Shown: positions 24,001 to 31,717 of the stretch, piece by piece
How positions within the stretch are numbered: the first letter of the stretch is position 1
Layout: every line of letters starts with the position of its first letter
Assembly (NCBI RefSeq): GCF_954871325.1
Contig: NC_088776.1
Span: 42,984,569 to 43,048,568, forward strand
Direction: 5' to 3'
DNA: 64,000 nt
Origin: Gordionus sp. m RMFG-2023
Taxonomy: Eukaryota; Nematomorpha; Gordioida; Chordodea; Parachordodidae
The notes under the pieces: model-generated
The model's database searches: none
Seen by the model: the letters and a program-made list of their open reading frames with translations, nothing else
What the model was told of the DNA's origin: nothing
Position numbers and translations under genes: made by a program

Positions 24001-27000
24001 CACCCTAGAGAAGAGTGAATGCTTGAAATATTGGACCGGCAGATTTCAAGGGAAATCTGTGAAATCTGCTGACGAAGGTAAAATCCTTCATTGAGGTCCC
24101 CTGAGATCTGTCTCATTTTTTCCCTATGATTTTAATGAAATTGATGGCCTCACTTTCAAACATGGCGGGGGACCAAGTCCAGGGAATGAGGGTTATACCA
24201 TCGGGGCGTTTTCGTTTGAGAGACCCACTGGTTCGAGGGTGGATGGAATATTAACTTTTTTAAGGGCAGCTAGGAGAATGTTGTTGATAGATTATAGATG
24301 AGGTTGTCGTTCACGAGAGAACTTGCTGTGCAAGAGATGGTAAACTTTTGATTTAATGGGATGGCCACAATCGATGCAAATGGAGGGAACTACAGCCAAG
24401 GAGGAGGTCTATGGATATACGTAACTGTTCGCCAGTCACGAGGAGGCCAAGATTAGAACTGGAGATGGCTTCGAACCATTCATAGCCTGAGTTTGCTTAT
24501 AATACTATGTTATTGGCAGGGATTTGAACCGAACCCAGAGAAGAAAGCCCGGGTTTTTGAAAAAAAATCTGAACCCAAACCGAATTTGAACTCTGTTTAT
24601 AAAATTTTCAAAACCTCGAACCGAACTCAGGAATTTCCAGGGTTCAACCGGGTTTAGTGTATTGCTTAAAATCATATAAAGATATTTGTTTTGTATATTG
24701 TAAATACAAATATTAATAATTTAATTGAGATTTTATAATATTTTCAAATTTCCAATAAAGTGAAGTGTTAATATATTTTAAACAGCTAATTCATTTACGC
24801 CAATTTTAATTTTTTTTTAGTTTATTCTCAAGTTTCTTATTGGAATGTTAATAAATTAACAATTAAATTCATTTATGCCATTTATTTTTAATTTTTTACT
24901 TTTTCTCAAAGATAAAGTGAACATGTCAAAGTTAAAATTACTATATTAGATATTGTTAATTTAAAAAAATCTAACTTAAAAATCGTTAAACCAAGATATA
25001 AGACAGTTTTTGTAAACTTTTGTATTTTTAACTATATTTTGTCTATAAATAAAATAAAAAATCAATTTTTTATAGCATCAATTCAAAAATTCTTAAACCC
25101 GAGCTGAACCCGAAACCTAACCCGGGTTCAAAAATATTTCCCTGAACCGAACCCACCTATTTTTTTAAACTTTAAACCAACCCGAACCGAACCCGGGCTA
25201 AAATTTTGACGGGTTCGCATCCCTGGTTATTGGGATTGTCCTCAAAGGGCTTGTTCGAAATTAGGTATTCAACGGAACGGGCGATCAGAGGAGGAGCATT
25301 CCATTCTTTTTGAATGCTGGAGGCAGGACGGCAGGGGGTGGATGAGCAATTGCTGTCCCAAAAGTGAGGGTCTGGGAAAGGTCAGGATCTAAAGGAGTGG
25401 ATCCATTATTGATAATAGATTGAGTAGCCAGGCGAGATGAGATAAAGGCTGATAGGGAAAGTTGTATCGAGTATTGAATATCAATACCACCAGACTTGCT
25501 GGAAAGGGTTGCCTGAAGCCAAAACGAATTGGAAAATTTTAAGTTTAATATATTTTTAAGGACGCCCTTGATTTGGGTTTCATGGGAAACTAGCAAATCG
25601 CTGCATTTAAAGATTGGTTAGGATCTCAGGGCATAAAGGATTTTGGTATATTAAAATAGTTTTTGATTAAATATAAGGATTGATGGGCGTGAAGGTATTA
25701 ATATATTTAATTTAGATAAATTGTTAGGGGATGTTTAAAAAGTTTCGTTGGCCTTTTTACCCCCTATCGGTGATCCAAGATGTGTCATCTCGTGGTATGT
25801 GGTGTCTAAAGGAATGGATGTAGGATTTAGGAATTAAATTTCACATTTGGGGAGATTGAGTGATGGTCCTGTAACATATGAGAGATTCGCAATGATGGGA
25901 GGAATGGACAAGATTGAGGAGAGGTTCTCCGAGACAATGTCATCATCGAGGTACCAGGAATTTAAGGTAAGGATAGATTAGATTGAATTTCCTGGATTAT
26001 TTTATGGATCCCAATGCAAAAAAGGGCAGGGCATAATAGGTCTTCCTGTTTAATTACCTCTTCAGATTTGATTATGTTATTATTGTATTTTAGAAAAGTA
26101 GAACTTGAATAACTGTGGAGAATGTATGAAGTATTCAGGATATTTGTTGCAAAACAAAGGAACGAAAACGAAGTGTTGACGTTTATTGTATTAAAGGCAT
26201 TATTGAAATCGAGTTTTAAGACAGTCGTCAGGAATACTGTTTGCGATAGTCATACGGTCAAGATGAGCACAAATTTCAGTGCCTCCGGAACACCAAACCC
26301 TAATTGGAGTTGCCATGAATGAGGAAAGAGATTCCTTGATCCGTGAAGCAATGATCTTATAGACGGCTCTTCGTAAGAATAGGCGAATACCTCCATCCAT
26401 TTTTTTTGAGAGCTATTAGACGGGCGTCAAAGAGGATAGGATGGGTGATGGAAAGGACCCATTGAGAATTATATTTAATAGTAAAGAGCTTTACATGAAA
26501 CGTTATTTTCAAAATGTCTTGTATGAAGATAGCACGAATTCCATCAAGGCCTCCAGAAGAGTCTTTTTTAAAAGATCTTAAGGCTTTAATTGTCTCTTCA
26601 ATGTTAATTTCGGGACATGTATGATTGTTTTGGTTTGAATAGACAAATTCTGAGTCACATCTAGGGTGTTTTTGAAACAAAGCTTCTAGGGTGGACTCGT
26701 TGTTGGGAGATAAGGGGTCTTCAGAAGTCATGGAACGAAGGGCTGAGTTTATGTTAAAGCTATTTATTTTATTTGAAACTATTTTGGCCTTACGGGCAAT
26801 AGGGAGTGGATTTGATTTGTAAGTGTGGGGTATAGAGGTTGGTATTATATCTGGATTGCAGAGGGATATTGAAGTTTAGTATATTTGGATAAGATATTTT
26901 TATTTTCGGGAGTTTTAAGAGTGAAATTAGGAAGCTTAATAAATTTTTCCAATTTGAAAGGTTTCCAGTAGGGGTGTACCGTACCGATACCACTTTTTGG

Positions 27001-29583
27001 AGGCCAATCCGATATTCCAGTATTAAATGGATATTGACCGATTACCGATCCGATATCATATCTAATTTTGTATTCTATAAAGATACCATTGGTTTTAATT
27101 TTTAATATACTTTTTATTAGTATAACATCTATATTTTAACTATACCATAACATATATCATTTAAATATATTATAATGATCAGTTATAGTTTATATTCAAT
27201 TCAATTGCAATTCTTATTTTTATTGATAAATCACTAATATATTTACATAATTAGAAATAAACAAATATATTATGAAATTTGAAATTAATATTTAAAATTA
27301 ATATATCGAAATTTATTTTTTTAGAAATACCAAAATTTCCAATTTATCAAAGATCAGTCTGCGGTAATGGGGAGTGTCAATATCACTAGCATCACTAAAA
27401 ACAGATTTTGAAGAGATTATTGCACACTTTTTTAAACAGAATGCGTAAAAAAATAACAATATGGCAGAATATTTATTAACTAATTATTACTATTAAAAAA
27501 AATAAATATAGAAATGGATTTCGATTTTATTTATAAAAATAAATGGTTTTTTTAGATATAACTTTTTTAAAAAATTTTATAATATTTTTTTTTTGTTAAA
27601 AGTGTCATTTTTTATCGGATCGGAAAATTTTATAATATTTACCGATAACCGATATTTTAAAATGTGTGAATATCGGCCCGATGTCCCTTATAAAATATCG
27701 GCCTAGTTTTCGTCTACAGTTAAATGGATTAATTTGTTGAAGGAATCCGTGAAAGAATTACTTGCACCCCGAGGTATACGGGATTTGGTGGGATAGTTGG
27801 GTAGTGATAAAAATTTATTGGCCCATGATTGTAGGTTAGGTGTTTGTTGACTTGGAGGTGAGTCAGTAGCAAAAGTTGAGGAGGGAGGGCTTACTAAATT
27901 TTATAAACTGAATGAAGGAGGATCTGTAGGTGTTATACTTGGTACCCCTGAACCTCAGTATTGTGGGAAAATTTTTTGAATTATAAACCTAAATCATCTG
28001 GTGTAAATTATTTAAAATATCATCGCAAATGGATATCCAAATCGATGTAAGTGAGTCAGACAATTATAATATTAGTGAAATGAAAGGTACTCTGTAAGAA
28101 AATGTTCTTGATAAAAATAATACACATTTTTCATTTTCAAAATTTGACAAATATTTTCAAATTAATGTAAAAACAAAAGGTGGCTACAAATTTATTTGTT
28201 TAAAATGTAAAAAAAATAAATCTAGTAGCTATAACTTCAAAAAACACCTATAGGTAATTGTCATTTTTAATTCTAATAGTATTTATTTTATAAGAATGTT
28301 CATACAAACAGTTTTAAAGAGATAGAAAAACAATAATTTTAGTATAGGGGAGTCTACATCCAAAAAGACCAATTCATTTCAAGCTAAATTTATAATATTG
28401 CTCATGCCAATATTTCTCAGAAACTGTTTGATAAAGTTATTGTCGATTTCATAATTGATATAGTTCAACCAATGTTATTGGTCGATAATCCATCATTTAC
28501 TATAATAATTAAAACTCTATTCCCTGGTACAACAATATGTCGCCAGAATCTAATGATTGAGATATTAGAAGATGCCCTAGTTTGAACCATAAAAACGACT
28601 TACACTGATAATTTTTTTTGATATAAAGGATACTAATTTAATAGAAAATCCCTAGACGCGTTTTTTAAATCTAAAAATAATCAAATGAGTATTTTTTATA
28701 ATTTTTCTTATATTTAAAATATGTAATAAAATTAAATACTGCCTTGCCCTCAAGTGCTAGTGTTTGGAAATTATTTAGTAAGGCGAAACTTAGGTCTTCT
28801 GATCGTCGCTTTAGACTTGGGGGTGATATAGAAATGATTTTATTATTAAAATACAATAAAATTAATAAAAAATGAATAGTACCATAAATAGTTATTTTTA
28901 TTACATAAATTATACTTTTTACATAAATTTTTTTATAATAGATTTTTATGTATTATATACTATGCAATTACATTATAAGCAAAAAATGAAATAAATATAT
29001 TTCTAAATTTTTTTTATAAAAAGTGGCCTAAGCTACTTTTAATAAATAGTAGCTAATGACACGCTACTTTTTTTTTGATGGTTAGAGATAGTGGTAGCGT
29101 GCTACTTTTAAAAGTAGGGTTTAACAACTCTGTTTGTGGGGTTAATTTTTGTTAAAATGAGTTCCTTTATGCCTTTTTGTTAGATTCAATTTGCACATAT
29201 CCCATTCTTTGTGCAAACTAGCTTAATATATATTTAACTTATATAAAAGTGCCAGTTTTACTTTATTTAGACTTGTATTTTATTTCTACACTTATTCTAA
29301 TCCGAACTCTTTTATGTTAGTTCCTTTATATATAAACACTAGAATAATTAAATTTATTTTTTATACTTAAATAAAAAATTCATCTAGAATACCTAACAAC
29401 AGAGTCAGACATTGTCTTATAATCTACAACTCAGACATTTTGTGTTATGGCTTTGCAGAACCTCGCATTATATTTCCTAATCTGGCAAAATTAGTGGCAT
29501 TTTATCGTACCCATTCACTCGAAGAGCATAACCCAGAACTAAAAACAACTTTACTATATCCAGTATTTTATTCAGATAAATAA
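3008..29583 (+). CDS. PI3-kinase class IA regulatory subunit (p85/p55-like), 8-exon gene
   Basis: Inferred join: 3008-3092, 3148-3240, 3314-3464, 4843-5095, 18990-19261, 21959-22135, 22710-23408, 29388-29583. The sum is 1926 nt, an exact multiple of 3, about 641 residues; every junction has GT/AG and compatible phase. Domains: N-terminal tail 1-63; nSH2 about 65-172 ([33 protein letters not shown]); iSH2 coiled coil about 200-370 (NGIKPEI, then [10 protein letters not shown] joined to YLLNRGFNQ); linker about 370-536, Asn/Asp-rich; cSH2 about 537-641 ([29 protein letters not shown]). The family binds p110 catalytic subunits through iSH2 and phosphotyrosine (YxxM) through both SH2 domains. Both FLVR arginines are present. 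No SH3 or RhoGAP-like region is seen, as in p50/p55 forms, but a T-rich tract and AG just before the first ATG leave room for upstream exons. The linker is far longer than in vertebrate p85. Introns are packed with transposons. Confidence 0.9.
3148..3240 (+). CDS. PI3K regulatory subunit, exon 2 (linker before nSH2)
   Basis: Acceptor TTTTTAG before 3148 and a strong donor AAG|GTGAGA at 3241. Only one frame is open ([15 protein letters not shown]...) and it joins in phase to the nSH2 exon. Ser/Asn-rich, no domain of its own. Supported by splice signals and phase, not by homology. Confidence 0.65.
3314..3464 (+). CDS. PI3K regulatory subunit, exon 3 (first half of nSH2)
   Basis: Encodes [18 protein letters not shown], then [10 protein letters not shown] and EYTLTL. 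This is the start of a p85 N-terminal SH2 domain, with the phosphotyrosine-binding Arg of FLVR. Acceptor TTATTAG; donor AA|GTTTGA at 3465 leaves 2 nt that join the 1 nt at 4843 to make Lys, giving [17 protein letters not shown], collinear with vertebrate p85. Confidence 0.92.
4263..4639. mobile_element. 377-bp Tc1/mariner-type MITE
   Basis: Flanked by TA (4261-4262, 4640-4641). Long imperfect inverted ends: left CAGTTAAATGAGTGTCATTA, right the inverse of CAGTGAAACGAGTGTCATTA. The interior (AATATGGACAAGCAATTAAT, AGAAATTATGTTGTAAATAT) is nearly the same as the left end of the 4.9-kb element at 12608, so it looks like an internal deletion product of that family. It lies in the intron that splits nSH2. 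Confidence 0.8.
4843..5095 (+). CDS. PI3K regulatory subunit, exon 4 (second half of nSH2)
   Basis: Encodes [37 protein letters not shown] and [13 protein letters not shown], the second half of the p85 nSH2, then an acidic tail ending DILDSQ. Donor CAA|GTATTT at 5096 ends on phase 0. Acceptor TTTTTTTAAG before 4843. The frame stays open beyond the donor to 5221, but that part has no SH2 similarity and is read as intron. Confidence 0.92.
7925..8735. mobile_element. non-autonomous hAT-like element with GGCCCGGC ends, inside LINE copy 1
   Basis: Left part TAGCCAGGCCCGGCC and right part inverse CAGAGACCTGCAGGCCCGGC share AGGCCCGGC. The body alternates short GGCCCGG words with A/T runs. Alignment with LINE copy 2 shows that this segment interrupts the LINE and that about 120 bp of LINE is absent. 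No clear 8-bp duplication remains. A 203-bp palindromic MITE (8085-8287) is nested in it. Confidence 0.6.
8085..8287. mobile_element. palindromic hAT MITE, copy 1
   Basis: Ends TAATGTTGTTAAATGGCTCG and inverse TAGTGTTGTTAAACGGCTCG; the central part GCCTCGAAATTTCG...TCAGGCTTGC matches the other copies. Flanking 8-bp duplications are not recognisable. Confidence 0.85.
9730..9815 (-). promoter_or_regulatory. tRNA-like internal Pol III promoter at 5' end of LINE copy 1
   Basis: Minus strand reads GCCGGGGTGGCCTAGTGGGT (box A-like TGGCCTAGTGG), about 35 nt further on GGTTCAATCC (box B-like, 9753-9762). The acceptor arm does not pair, so this is not a working tRNA gene. It is shared with copy 2. 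Confidence 0.7.
10681..12560 (-). mobile_element. hAT transposon, 1.88 kb, transposase on minus strand
   Basis: Perfect 8-bp duplication CTGTAAAC at 10673-10680 and 12561-12568. Ends TAGACGTCTGCATTGGGCGG and inverse TAGAGGTCTGCATTGGGCGG; the subterminal regions are full of CCCGCCCG words. Minus-strand coding remnants, in order: a BED-type zinc finger (11726-11914: WIRCNYCES ... LRHQC), a middle piece (11335-11526) and the hAT C-terminal dimerisation segment (about 11080-11240: [25 protein letters not shown]). Central catalytic parts are missing and the frames are broken. Confidence 0.9.
13141..14199 (-). pseudogene. DDE transposase, IS630/Tc1-mariner superfamily (one frameshift)
   Basis: Two minus-strand pieces: 13927-14199 is an N-terminal helix-turn-helix-like part ([18 protein letters not shown]); 13141-13863 is the catalytic DDE_3 part. 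Catalytic signatures: LYFLDETG (first Asp), [10 protein letters not shown] (second Asp), [13 protein letters not shown] (Glu). Only 29 residues separate the second Asp and the Glu, against 34 in Tc1. One frameshift near 13.87-13.93 kb separates the pieces; the catalytic part is otherwise open for 240 codons. The style recalls DDE_3 proteins of compact parasite genomes, but that is an impression only. Confidence 0.85.
14440..14950. repeat. AT-only tandem repeat, 93-bp unit duplicated
   Basis: A 93-bp unit starting TATAATTTAGTATAATTTAT at 14761 is repeated almost exactly from 14854. The preceding 14440-14760 consists of related shorter words (ATATAATTGTAATATTTAAC twice). Confidence 0.75.
14985..15480. 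repeat. tandem repeat array, units about 90-130 bp
   Basis: GGAACTCCATTAATAA recurs at 14991, 15124, 15215 and 15331, with a degraded copy near 15430. Each is followed by TTATTCCTATAAATAT and TTTACTCATA. Unit length varies through internal loss. Confidence 0.8.
15495..15714. mobile_element. palindromic hAT MITE, copy 2
   Basis: ATTGTTAAAAGGCTCGATTT at the left and the inverse of TTGTTAAACGGCTCGATTTA at the right, with the usual GCCTCGAGATTTAGC centre. Flanks ACTTAAAA and CTTATAAA may be a decayed 8-bp duplication. Nested in the Tc1-like element. Confidence 0.8.
15720..16200. repeat. irregular tandem repeats built on ATAATGATTGCAATTTGTAT
   Basis: The word TATAAAATAATGATTGCAAT and a TATCAATA partner recur at least seven times with 40-110 bp spacing. 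AT-rich and without coding potential. Confidence 0.65.
16450..17060. repeat. tandem repeat array, six units of about 85-90 bp
   Basis: GGAGTTCCTGAATGG occurs at 16486, 16573, 16659, 16749, 16834 and 16924. Each unit also holds GTGATGCTAAGATTAAAATT and CAGGTTAACAAGATAGCATA. Two partial units close the array near 17040. Units are over 90 percent alike by eye, so expansion looks recent. Confidence 0.9.
18412..18633. mobile_element. palindromic hAT MITE, copy 3
   Basis: 8-bp duplication AGTGATGA at 18404-18411 and 18634-18641. Ends TAGTGTTGTTAAACGGCTTG and the inverse of the same, one base short at the right end. Confidence 0.9.
18990..19261 (+). CDS. PI3K regulatory subunit, exon 5 (iSH2 coiled coil, part 1)
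   Basis: Encodes [16 protein letters not shown]..., then [25 protein letters not shown]..., matching the p85 iSH2 segment around TSQEIQMKRTAIEAFNETI in spacing. Donor GAGAT|GTAAGT at 19262 is near consensus. Two acceptors are in phase: TTTCTAG before 18978 (adds VSLQ) and TTGCAG before 18990. Composition is less AT-rich than the surroundings, as expected for constrained coding DNA. Confidence 0.85.
19283..21660 (-). mobile_element. Ty3/Gypsy-like LTR retrotransposon fossil
   Basis: Broken element of the Ty3/Gypsy kind, read on the minus strand. Recognisable parts, 5' to 3': a gag-like stretch (about 20.8-21.05 kb), a retropepsin region with the DTGS signature (about 20.0-20.55 kb), and the RNase H/integrase junction signature ADALSRNP (about 19.55-19.74 kb). 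Similar direct repeats at the two ends (about 19.29-19.44 and 21.46-21.65 kb) are probably its LTRs; they differ at several sites. It has many breaks and is far shorter than a whole element, so it is old. It sits in the intron between the two iSH2 exons. Confidence 0.8.
21959..22135 (+). CDS. PI3K regulatory subunit, exon 6 (iSH2 coiled coil, part 2)
   Basis: Encodes [44 protein letters not shown]. Alignment to vertebrate iSH2 (IMHNYDKLKSRISEII ... NSIKPDLIQLRKTRDQ) is gap-free by eye. Acceptor TTGCTTAG; donor GG|GTTATA at 22136. The codon split with the next exon restores Gly, and the joined [19 protein letters not shown] has the vertebrate length. Confidence 0.9.
22710..23408 (+). CDS. PI3K regulatory subunit, exon 7 (end of iSH2, long linker, first half of cSH2)
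   Basis: Begins [15 protein letters not shown], the last helix turn of iSH2, and ends with [26 protein letters not shown], the start of the C-terminal SH2 with its binding Arg. Between them are about 165 residues, rich in Asn, Asp, Ser and Lys and probably disordered; vertebrate p85 has a few tens of residues here. Acceptor ATTAAG before 22710; donor AAG|GTTGCT at 23409. The linker has no stop over its whole length, so it is kept as coding. Confidence 0.9.
24517..25225. mobile_element. non-autonomous hAT, 709 bp
   Basis: Perfect duplication GTTATTGG at 24509-24516 and 25226-25233. Ends CAGGGATTTGAACCGAACCC and inverse CAGGGATGCGAACCCGTCAA; both subterminal zones are dense in GAACCGAACCC words. 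No transposase seen. It interrupts the LINE. Confidence 0.92.
26969..27705 (-). mobile_element. hAT remnant with CCGATA subterminal repeats
   Basis: Starts TAGGGGTGTACCGTACCGAT and ends with the inverse of TAGGCCGATATTTTATAAGG. Flanks GTTTCCAG and GTTTTCGT could be a decayed 8-bp duplication. Near 27360-27430 the minus strand reads [20 protein letters not shown], a degraded hAT C-terminal segment. It splits the LINE. Confidence 0.7.
29388..29583 (+). CDS. PI3K regulatory subunit, last exon (second half of cSH2, stop)
   Basis: Encodes [53 protein letters not shown] and TAA at 29581. This is the rest of cSH2 and the natural C-terminus. The acceptor CATCTAG before 29388 was chosen because it supplies IPNN as the beta-hairpin turn where p85 has ADGE; a second in-phase AG at 29402 would omit it. 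A polyadenylation signal AATAAA lies at 29731. Confidence 0.9.
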
Positions 29584-29730
29584 TGAATCATTTCAGCATT
29601 ATGTTAAATAGTGTAGATAATACTTGTATATAAATGTCAGTGTAAAATATTTTAGAAATTTGCTCAAAAAGTTTATTCATTTAAATATTTTATATTTTTA
29701 ATATTACAAATATAGTAGAAGATGAAAGAT

Positions 29731-29736
29731 AATAAA
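29731..29736 (+). terminator. candidate polyadenylation signal of the PI3K gene
   Basis: AATAAA about 150 nt after the stop codon, in AT-rich 3' flank where such hexamers also occur by chance. Confidence 0.35.
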
Positions 29737-30639
29737 ATACTTTTTTATTATATGTTTTATTGTTAAATATAATTCGATTAATTATTCATTAAATTTAAAT
29801 ATTAAATATTATTTACATTACATTTAAATTATGATAATAGGTTGGATTAAAATTTTAAAAATTGCATATATCATTTTCAATAAACTTATTAATAAATCAT
29901 TACTTTCTGGCGAATTTTCAGAATCCATGGCTTTATTTGCCTCTTGGTATTTACTTTATCTATTGGAACTGTCTTGAGCCTCGCTTAATTTAGAAAATAT
30001 AATAGATTTATGGATAGAAATTTTGATCGAATTTTATTTTTAACATTAACCTCCACAGAGTACCTTTTAAGTTTTAATCTCTACCGGTCCTCAAAAAATG
30101 TTGTCACTTCCCTTCAGGGGTTCGAAACGAACCGCAAAACCGGAATGAACTGTTATGATTTTCTGAACCTTAACCGAACCGTTATGAAGAAAATATTAAA
30201 AGAGCGAACCGAACCGTTATAAATATTTTGAACCGGTTCAAAACGGTTTTAAAAATAATTAATTTTAAATTATTAACCTAAATTTAAAATTTTAATTTTC
30301 CTTGGGCATTTTTTAAATTGGTGATTTCTTTTCAAATTAAATATTTCTATATTATCAACATTATATATCAAATTAAATATTTTTATATTATCAACATTAT
30401 ATATCAAATAATACCAGGTTTGTTGTTTTTTCTTTAAATACTTAATTTATAAGAGATTAGACAATTTATCTGTTAATTAGATAAGATATCTTAAAATCAG
30501 ACATAATTATTCTTGGCTAAATTAACAAATTTATATATAAGATATTAATAAGCTTTTAGAATAATACCTGCTAATAATTAGGAAAAAATTATATAAATCT
30601 ATTATTAATAAATAACATCTAATAGAAATCAAGTACCTT

Positions 30640-31630
30640 TTACATTCATTTTTATATTTTATGGTTTATTTTTTATCTCATTATAAAAACTTGGATCATA
30701 GAATTTAAATGACAATAAATAAAATAGTCAGCAATACTTTAATGATATAATAATTTTTTATTTATAATAATTGTTTTTTTAAATTCAGAATTCTAATATT
30801 ATAAATTATTTATTATTATATGTTAGTTAGCATTTACCATTATCTTATATGCGAAATAAAAAAATATGATTAAAGAATGGTATTTGTAATGAATATTTTT
30901 CTAAATCTGTATTTTTAAATAATAAAAATCTTACTATAAATCTTCTGTTTAAATAAGTTAATTAACATTGCATTAAATTATTTTTACACTTTTATTTATT
31001 TATTAATGTGTTTTATATTTAAATAAACTTACAGTGAATTAAAAATAGGAATTACATTTTGATGTTAAACTAAATATAAATACTATAGTTTAACTTAAAT
31101 TACCTATTCTTTCATATTATATTAACATCTAATAGAAATAAAGTACTGACCAATTTTTATATAATATTGTTTTACAATAATTTCTTAATTGATATATTCA
31201 AAAAAAGTTTATATAGAATATATCAGAGTGGGTAATTTGAATTAAACTATACTAGTTATATTTAGTTTAACATCAGAATGTAAGTCTATTTAATATAAAA
31301 CACAAATAAATAAAAGTATAAAATAATTTAATGCAATGTTAGTTAACTTATTTAAACTGAAGATTTATAGTAAGATTTTTATTATTTAAAAATACAGATT
31401 TAGAAAAATATTCATTACAAATGTTTTTTTTTATTTTGCATATATGATAATGGTAAATGCTGACTAACATATTATTTTAATAATAAATATTAGAATTCTG
31501 AATTTAAAAAAATATGATTTTTATAAATAAAAAATTATTATATCATTAAAATATTTATTGCTGACCATTTTATTTTGTCATTTAAATTCTATAATCCAAG
31601 TTATTTAAAAAAATAAAAATGAAGGTAAAA
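30640..31630. repeat. large imperfect inverted repeat, arms about 450 bp
   Basis: Left arm from about 30640 (TTTTACATTCATTTTTATAT) to about 31110 is the imperfect inverse of about 31215-31630 (ending ATAAAAATGAAGGTAAAA). Matching blocks include TTTAAATGACAATAAATAAA with its inverse, TGTTAGTTAGCATTTACCAT with its inverse, and TAGTTTAACTTAAATTACC with its inverse. About 100 bp separate the arms. A direct repeat TAACATCTAATAGAAATMAA occurs at about 30612 and 31122. Confidence 0.8.
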
Positions 31631-31717
31631 TTGTTTCTATTAAGCTTTTTTATTTATTCTATTTATATAATAAAAGATTTTCATCTATCATCATATAGCT
31701 TTTTAGTTATCCATTAA

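Larger units (their letters stand above)
24005..28000 (-). mobile_element. decayed non-LTR retrotransposon (LINE), minus strand, in three pieces
   Basis: Pieces 27706-28000, 25226-26968 and 24005-24516, read on the minus strand. Recognisable: [20 protein letters not shown] with [11 protein letters not shown] (RT start, 26357-26731), [20 protein letters not shown] (RT, 26200-26400), [20 protein letters not shown] (25285-25596), CIDCGHP (zinc-ribbon-like, about 24375) and [11 protein letters not shown] (about 24190-24225). The order and motifs fit LINEs whose C-terminus carries a CxxC...H region and RPDG..L.PW; I cannot name the clade. Many stops and shifts; much of the RT core is lost. Confidence 0.75.
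23630..29133 (+). mobile_element. hAT transposon (CAGAGTTGTTAAA ends) carrying nested LINE and hATs
   Basis: Left end CAGAGTTGTTAAAATAGAG (23630), right end inverse CAGAGTTGTTAAACCCTACT (29133). Transposase remnants are on the + strand: BED-like [33 protein letters not shown] (about 28130-28255); [18 protein letters not shown] (about 28410); C-terminal [27 protein letters not shown] (about 28742-28835). They match the element at 39978-42470. The inserts explain the size: LINE 24.0-28.0 kb with two hATs inside. No 8-bp duplication is recognisable (AAACTGGA against TTTGTGGG). It fills the intron inside cSH2. Confidence 0.65.

Noticed and set aside
24060-24100. Hammerhead ribozyme (CTGACGA with nearby stem)
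   Set aside because: The catalytic core GAAA with matching stems is not present in the right place.
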